NCBI GenBank assembly: GCA_029937205.1
Contig: JAPYQV010000007.1
Location: 1 to 19,197, forward strand
Source of the DNA: Alphaproteobacteria bacterium
GTDB lineage: Bacteria > Pseudomonadota > Alphaproteobacteria > UBA828
Length of the DNA stretch: 19,197 nt
Direction: 5' to 3'
A model generated the notes under the pieces. It made no database searches. It saw nothing but the letters and a program-made list of their open reading frames with translations, and was not told the DNA's origin. Numbering within the stretch: the first letter of the stretch is position 1; the number at the start of each line of letters is the position of its first letter. Of the stretch, positions 15,275 through 19,197 are shown piece by piece. Both the position numbers and the translations under genes were made by a program.

Positions 15275-15304
15275 CTTCAGCGCCTCAGCCATACGCCGCT
15301 GAAG
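15275..15304 (-). promoter_or_regulatory. Hairpin overlapping the ribosome site of the LapA-like gene
   Basis: A perfect 8-bp inverted repeat, CTTCAGCG (15275-15282) with CGCTGAAG (15297-15304), has a 14-nt loop in the 51-bp gap after ihfB. On the mRNA the 3' arm ends in GAAG, which is the first half of the GAAGGAAAC ribosome site of the downstream gene. Folding would partly hide that site. A 9-codon open frame (15292-15263) starts in the loop and ends with a TGA that overlaps the GTG start. Confidence 0.4.
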
Positions 15305-15317
15305 CTGTGCCGAACGC

Positions 15318-15605
15318 CTATCCTTGATTGATGCGCTCGCGCAATTCCTTGCCGGTCTTGAAAAACGGCAGGTGCTTTTTCGCCACATTGACCGATTCGC
15401 CGGTGCGCGGATTGCGCCCGACGCGCTCGCCGCGGGCGCGCACCGAAAAGGCGCCGAAGCCGCGCAGCTCGACCCGGTCACCGCGCGCCAAGGCAGCGCT
15501 AATTTCATCGAAAACCTTATTCACCACACGCTCAAAATCGCGGTGATAGAGGCGTGGGTCGGGATACATTTCGGCCAGCCGCTGAATAAGTTCAGATTTG
15601 GTCAT
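15318..15605 (-). CDS. ihfB: Integration host factor subunit beta
   Basis: 95 aa from the ATG at 15605, preceded by a GGGAAGG ribosome site; an in-frame start nine codons earlier lacks one. IHF-beta pairs with IHF-alpha to bend DNA sharply at specific sites in replication, recombination and transcription. The HU/IHF fold is complete: [10 protein letters not shown] start, [16 protein letters not shown], and the beta-arm tip NPRTGE with the DNA-intercalating proline at 66. The arrangement after rpsA (here separated by sppA) and the start MTKSEL favour the beta over the alpha subunit or HU. Confidence 0.95.
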   Translation of the reverse strand: MTKSELIQRLAEMYPDPRLYHRDFERVVNKVFDEISAALARGDRVELRGFGAFSVRARGERVGRNPRTGESVNVAKKHLPFFKTGKELRERINQG

Positions 15606-15674
15606 GTTTGCCTTCCCTTTTCCCCGCCCCATTTCCGTCGCACACGAGCAAACTATCGTTTTATTTGAGTTATT

Positions 15675-16595
15675 TTACTCGCGGCCGAGCCCAGGGTGCC
15701 AAACGGCGAGGAGGCCGTCAAGCATGAGGCGCCTGGGCAATACCGCGCCGCCGACGGAAGAGACAAGGCGCTCGACCACATTCTCAGTCTCATCGACTTC
15801 CAAATCATAGAGCGGCAGCGCCGGCGACACGCCGCGCTGGCTGTCGAGCCAGGCCAATGCCTGCTGCTCACCGCCAATTTCATCGACCAAGCCGTTGGCC
15901 ACCGCCTGACGGCCGGTGTACACGCGCCCGTCCGCCAATTGCTCTGCCACCGGGCGCGCCATGCTGCGCCGTTCGATCAGCAGACCGAGGAACAGATCGT
16001 ACATATCGTCGACGACCGACTGAGCCGCCGCCCGGCCGCTTTCATTGAGCGCCTCAAACGGCGACGGCACGCCTTTTAAGGGCGCGCTTTTGATGGCTTC
16101 GGTGACAATGCCGAGATCGCTCAACATTCGGCTGACTTCGGCGGTTTGCAGAATCACGCCGATGGAGCCGGTGATGGTGGAATTGCGCGCCACGATATGC
16201 TCTGCGGCGAGCGCCGCCATATAGCCGCCCGATGCCGCCGTGCCGCCCATGACGGCGATCACCGGCTTGTGCGCGGCAACGCCCCGCAACGACAAATACA
16301 GCGCCTCACTGCCGGCCATGGTGCCGCCCGGCGAATTGATGCGCAGGATCAGCGCCCGGACATCATTGTCCTCGGCAACCTCCGCCAACAGTTCATCGCG
16401 CGCGGGATCGTCCAGTATCAGACCGCTAATCCAGAGACGGGCGACATAATCGCCACCGGCCCGGCCATCCAGGGCAAAGCGGCCGACGGCGACGACGATC
16501 AGCGCGACCACGGCGATGATCGCCAAAGCGCGCCAAATGGTGATGCCGCGCTTGAGGCGCCGGCGATCGAGCAGTCTATCCGGATCGAGCATCAT
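15675..16595 (-). CDS. sppA: Signal peptide peptidase SppA, short (single-domain) form
   Basis: 306 aa, the length of the short bacterial/archaeal SppA rather than the about 600-aa E. coli form. It has one N-terminal membrane helix (about residues 20-38) with a basic start, anchoring a peptidase domain on the periplasmic side. S49 family Ser/Lys dyad: Ser122 in GGTAASGGYM and Lys174 in SAPLKGVPSPF. RINSPGGTMAGSEAL (85-99) forms the substrate cleft. It degrades signal peptides left in the membrane after cleavage. Two adjacent ATGs (16595, 16592) are possible starts. It lies between rpsA and ihfB, with gaps of 66 and 69 bp. Confidence 0.95.
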   Translation of the reverse strand: MMLDPDRLLDRRRLKRGITIWRALAIIAVVALIVVAVGRFALDGRAGGDYVARLWISGLILDDPARDELLAEVAEDNDVRALILRINSPGGTMAGSEALYLSLRGVAAHKPVIAVMGGTAASGGYMAALAAEHIVARNSTITGSIGVILQTAEVSRMLSDLGIVTEAIKSAPLKGVPSPFEALNESGRAAAQSVVDDMYDLFLGLLIERRSMARPVAEQLADGRVYTGRQAVANGLVDEIGGEQQALAWLDSQRGVSPALPLYDLEVDETENVVERLVSSVGGAVLPRRLMLDGLLAVWHPGLGRE

Positions 16596-16661
16596 GTCCG
16601 CTGCTCACACCCCGAACCGCCAATTGCGGCCGGGACCATCAGCGCCGAAAAGCGCCGGGCT

Positions 16662-18653
16662 TCAGTCTTTGCCGTCCTCGTCACCGCTCTCAGCCGTTTC
16701 GGCCTTGGCGTCAGAGTCAGCATCAGCCGCATCTTCCGCAGGTGCTTCATCTTCGCTACTTGCCTCGACTTCAGTGGCGGCCTCGGCCTCCGGCTCCGCT
16801 TCGGTATCAGCTTCAGCTTCGGCTTCAACCTCTGGCTCGGCTTCGGCCTCTGGCTCGGCTTCGGCCTCTGGCTCGGCTTCGGCCTCTGGTTCAGCTTCCG
16901 CTGCAGGCGCCGCTTGCGTTTCCTGAGGCACGTCCTCGGCTGCTGCCGTTTTTTGTTTACGGCTGATCGCAGCACCAAGAATATCGCCCAGGCTGGCGCC
17001 GGAATCGGTCGAGCCATATTCCTCAACCGCCTGTTTCTCTTCTTCAACCTCAAGCGCCTTGATGGAAAGCGTAATACGCCGTCCGCCACGGTCGATCTGC
17101 ATCAGCTTGGCGTCGAACTTATCGCCGACGGCGAAGCGGTCGGGGCGTTGCTCGTTGCGATCACGCGCCAAATCGGAACGCCGAACAAGGCCCGGCAGGT
17201 TGTCCAGGACTTCCACTTCGACGCCCTGATCGCTCACTGCCGTCACCGTGCAGGTAACCGGCTGGCCACGTTTGCCATGGGCAACCTGGAAGGGATCGTT
17301 GTCGAGCTGCTTGATACCGAGGCCGATACGCTCTTTCTCGATATCGACGGAAAGCACCTTGACCTTGGTCTTGTCGCCCTTGTTGTAGCTCTGGATCGCG
17401 GATTCGCCGGACACCGCCCAATCGATATCGGACAAATGGACCATGCCGAATATCTCGCCGGACAATTCTACGAACAGACCAAACTCGGTGATATTCTTGA
17501 TCTCGCCGTCGAGAACCGTGCCTTCCGGATTGTTTTCCTCGAACGATGTCCAAGGATTGTCCAGGCACTGCTTGAGACCAAGGCTGATGCGCCGCTTGTC
17601 GGGATCGACATCGAGCACCATGACTTCGACTTCTTGGCTGGTCGAAACGATCTTGCCGGGATGAATGTTCTTCTTGGTCCAGCTCATTTCCGAAACATGG
17701 ACGAGGCCTTCGACACCGGGCTCGAGTTCGACAAACGCACCATAATCGGTGATGTTTGTCACCCGGCCGGTATATTTGGTTCTGATCGGATATTTGGCTG
17801 CGACGCCTTCCCACGGATCCGCTTCAAGCTGCTTCATGCCGAGGGAAATACGCTGAGTCTCCGAATTGAAACGAATCACCTGCACCTTGACGCTCTGGCC
17901 AATTTGCAAGGCATCGGTCGGATGATTGACGCGGCGCCAGGCGATATCGGTCACATGCAAAAGGCCATCGACGCCGCCGAGATCGACGAAGGCGCCGTAA
18001 TCGGTGATATTCTTGACAATGCCTTCGAGCACTTGGCCTTCGTGCAGATTGGCGATCAGCTCGTTGCGCTGTTCGGCGCGGGTGTCTTCCAAGACGGCAC
18101 GGCGCGAGACAACGATGTTGCCGCGCCGGCGATCCATTTTCAAAATCTGAAACGGCTGTTCGGTGCCGATCAGCGGCGCGATATCGCGCACCGGGCGGAT
18201 ATCGACCTGGCTACCCGGCAGAAACGCCACGGCGCCGTCGAGATCGACGGTGAATCCGCCCTTGACCCGGCCAAAAATAACGCCATCGACGCGCAAGCCA
18301 TCCTGATGGGCTTTCTCGAGCTTCTCCCACGCCTCTTCGCGGCGCGCGCGCTCGCGGCTGAGCACCGCCTCGCCGCGGCGGTTCTCAATGCGTTCAATGA
18401 AAACCTCGACTTGGTCGCCAATCTTGAGTTCCGCCGGTTGGCCGGGCGCCGCGAATTCCTTTAATGGCACGCGTCCTTCGACTTTCAGGCCGACATCTAT
18501 CAATGCCGCGTCATTATCGATGGATAGTACCGTGCCTTTGATCAGCCGGCCTTCGAATTTCGCGCTGTCGCCGACAAATTCATCGAGCATCTCCGCGAAA
18601 TTCTCGGTGCTCGGCGCTTGCTCCTCGGCGGTCTCGGCGGTTGGCATTGTCAT
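16662..18653 (-). CDS. rpsA: 30S ribosomal protein S1 with extended acidic tail
   Basis: 663 aa. Six S1 (OB-fold) RNA-binding domains are seen at about residues 35-101, 119-184, 205-273, 291-361, 378-447 and 463-531; domains 3 to 5 carry the clearest motif (NITDYGAFV or NITEFGLFV, then GLVHVSE or GMVHLSD). S1 binds mRNA on the small subunit and helps initiation on structured leaders. The start ATG at 18653 has an excellent GGACAGGAG site 6-7 nt before it. After domain 6 the protein continues for about 130 residues, the last 90 being almost only Glu, Ala, Pro and Asp; this is longer than the E. coli protein (557 aa). The neighbours cmk upstream and ihfB downstream are the usual ones. Confidence 0.98.
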   Translation of the reverse strand: MTMPTAETAEEQAPSTENFAEMLDEFVGDSAKFEGRLIKGTVLSIDNDAALIDVGLKVEGRVPLKEFAAPGQPAELKIGDQVEVFIERIENRRGEAVLSRERARREEAWEKLEKAHQDGLRVDGVIFGRVKGGFTVDLDGAVAFLPGSQVDIRPVRDIAPLIGTEQPFQILKMDRRRGNIVVSRRAVLEDTRAEQRNELIANLHEGQVLEGIVKNITDYGAFVDLGGVDGLLHVTDIAWRRVNHPTDALQIGQSVKVQVIRFNSETQRISLGMKQLEADPWEGVAAKYPIRTKYTGRVTNITDYGAFVELEPGVEGLVHVSEMSWTKKNIHPGKIVSTSQEVEVMVLDVDPDKRRISLGLKQCLDNPWTSFEENNPEGTVLDGEIKNITEFGLFVELSGEIFGMVHLSDIDWAVSGESAIQSYNKGDKTKVKVLSVDIEKERIGLGIKQLDNDPFQVAHGKRGQPVTCTVTAVSDQGVEVEVLDNLPGLVRRSDLARDRNEQRPDRFAVGDKFDAKLMQIDRGGRRITLSIKALEVEEEKQAVEEYGSTDSGASLGDILGAAISRKQKTAAAEDVPQETQAAPAAEAEPEAEAEPEAEAEPEAEAEPEVEAEAEADTEAEPEAEAATEVEASSEDEAPAEDAADADSDAKAETAESGDEDGKD
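16831..16902 (-). repeat. 18-bp tandem repeat in the rpsA acidic tail
   Basis: Three identical copies of TCTGGCTCGGCTTCGGCC (plus-strand reading; 16831-16848, 16849-16866, 16867-16884) and one degenerate copy (16885-16902) encode a hexapeptide periodicity of Glu-Ala-Glu-Pro-Glu-Ala. The perfect identity of three copies suggests recent slippage expansion. Confidence 0.85.
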
Positions 18654-18730
18654 CTGTACTCCTGTCCAACAATCATTTCATATAAACACATATCAGCGGT
18701 ACGCAGCCGGAACCGGCGGGACGGGCCGGA
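18654..18730 (-). promoter_or_regulatory. cmk-rpsA intergenic leader with GC-rich hairpin
   Basis: The 77 bp between the cmk stop and the rpsA start contain CCGGC/GCCGG (18713-18717 with 18725-18729) just after the cmk stop, then an A/T-rich tract before the rpsA ribosome site. There is no T-run after the hairpin, so termination is unlikely. In other bacteria rpsA has its own promoters and autoregulates translation through its leader; whether that occurs here cannot be read from the sequence. Confidence 0.3.
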
Positions 18731-19197
18731 TTAGCTTAACTGCGCCGCGATAAACTTAAGCGCCCGGTCAAACACCTGATCCGGCGTTAGACCCGTGGTA
18801 TCAATCGTGAGCGCGTCTTCCGCCGCCTTCAACGGCGCGACCGCGCGTCCGCTGTCACGGGCGTCGCGATCCTTCATTTCCTGCAAAACGCGCGATTCTA
18901 TACTCTCCACGCCGCGTAATCGCAACTCTTTCGCACGGCGTGCGGCACGTATCTCGGCCGAGGCCTCAAGATATATTTTTGCGCTGGCCTCTGGGCACAC
19001 CACCGTACCGATGTCACGGCCGTCCAATACCGCGCCGGGCGGGGTGCCGGCGAAGTCGCGCTGATAGGCCAACAGGGCTTCACGAACCGCTGGGTGGGCA
19101 GACAGGATGGAAGCCGCCTGGCCAACTTCTTCATCGCGCAATTTGGGCGAATTCAGGTCTTTTTCCGCAATATTCCGGGCCGCGGCCTCGCACGCGG
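18731..19197 (-). CDS. cmk: Cytidylate kinase, 3' part (N-terminus outside the window)
   Basis: The last 154 residues of a protein that is normally about 210-225 aa; the frame is open to the right edge of the window. A TTG at 19141 is not a real start, because matching sequence continues upstream of it. Cmk phosphorylates CMP and dCMP with ATP. Visible signatures: the LRDEEVGQAAS segment and LLAYQRDFA (CMP-binding insert region), LDGRDIGTVVCPEA with the substrate-binding Arg/Asp, and ARRAKEL in the lid. The N-terminal P-loop is not in the window. cmk upstream of rpsA is a very widespread arrangement. Confidence 0.93.
   Translation of the reverse strand, partial: ACEAAARNIAEKDLNSPKLRDEEVGQAASILSAHPAVREALLAYQRDFAGTPPGAVLDGRDIGTVVCPEASAKIYLEASAEIRAARRAKELRLRGVESIESRVLQEMKDRDARDSGRAVAPLKAAEDALTIDTTGLTPDQVFDRALKFIAAQLS

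Noticed and set aside
16146..18464. A 772-codon open frame on the plus strand opposite rpsA and sppA
   Set aside because: It is antisense to two unmistakable genes, shows no family motifs and has a His/Asp/Arg-rich composition typical of the opposite frame of GC-rich genes.

Overview
The window reads as a chromosomal segment of an alphaproteobacterium, probably Rhodospirillales-like or a related environmental lineage. The base composition is moderately GC-rich. The block cmk-rpsA-sppA-ihfB-lapA-trpF-trpB-trpA-accD-folC is a gene order I associate with alphaproteobacteria, and the CbtAB, PckA and RpsA sequences fit. This placement is an inference from gene content; no rRNA or tRNA gene was seen.

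Layout. Positions 1-3419 are read from the minus strand: the first 28 codons of gpsA, a spacer with hairpins and degenerate CCCTCTCCC-type repeats, a Sel1-repeat/SPOR lipoprotein, and a MATE efflux pump. A 217-bp divergent promoter region with a 12-bp tandem repeat follows. Positions 3637-8102 are on the plus strand: cbtB-cbtA (predicted cobalt uptake), pckA (ATP-dependent PEP carboxykinase), a haloalkane dehalogenase with all catalytic residues, and a short-chain dehydrogenase close behind it. Positions 8111-19197 are on the minus strand. In transcription order they are cmk (3' part), rpsA, sppA, ihfB, a LapA/DUF1049 membrane protein, trpF, trpB, trpA, accD, folC, and a secreted TPR protein that ends in an orphan POTRA_2 domain.

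How the genes work together. trpF, trpB and trpA supply three enzyme activities of the tryptophan pathway. trpB, trpA and accD are linked by two 4-base ATGA stop/start overlaps, so tryptophan synthase and the acetyl-CoA carboxylase beta subunit are probably translationally coupled. rpsA, ihfB and cmk are core growth genes. cbtAB would import cobalt for cobalamin. The dehalogenase and the dehydrogenase could form a two-step route from a haloalkane to an alcohol and then to a carbonyl compound.

The least ordinary parts are: the TPR/29-residue-repeat/POTRA_2 protein, which has no beta-barrel; the Sel1/SPOR lipoprotein with a duplicated acidic linker; a 108-bp element with perfect 9-bp terminal inverted repeats whose end supplies the stop codon of the LapA-like gene; and the 12-bp iterated repeats upstream of cbtB. 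No CRISPR array, prophage, insertion sequence with a transposase, or defence locus was recognised. Most of the window is ordinary core genome.
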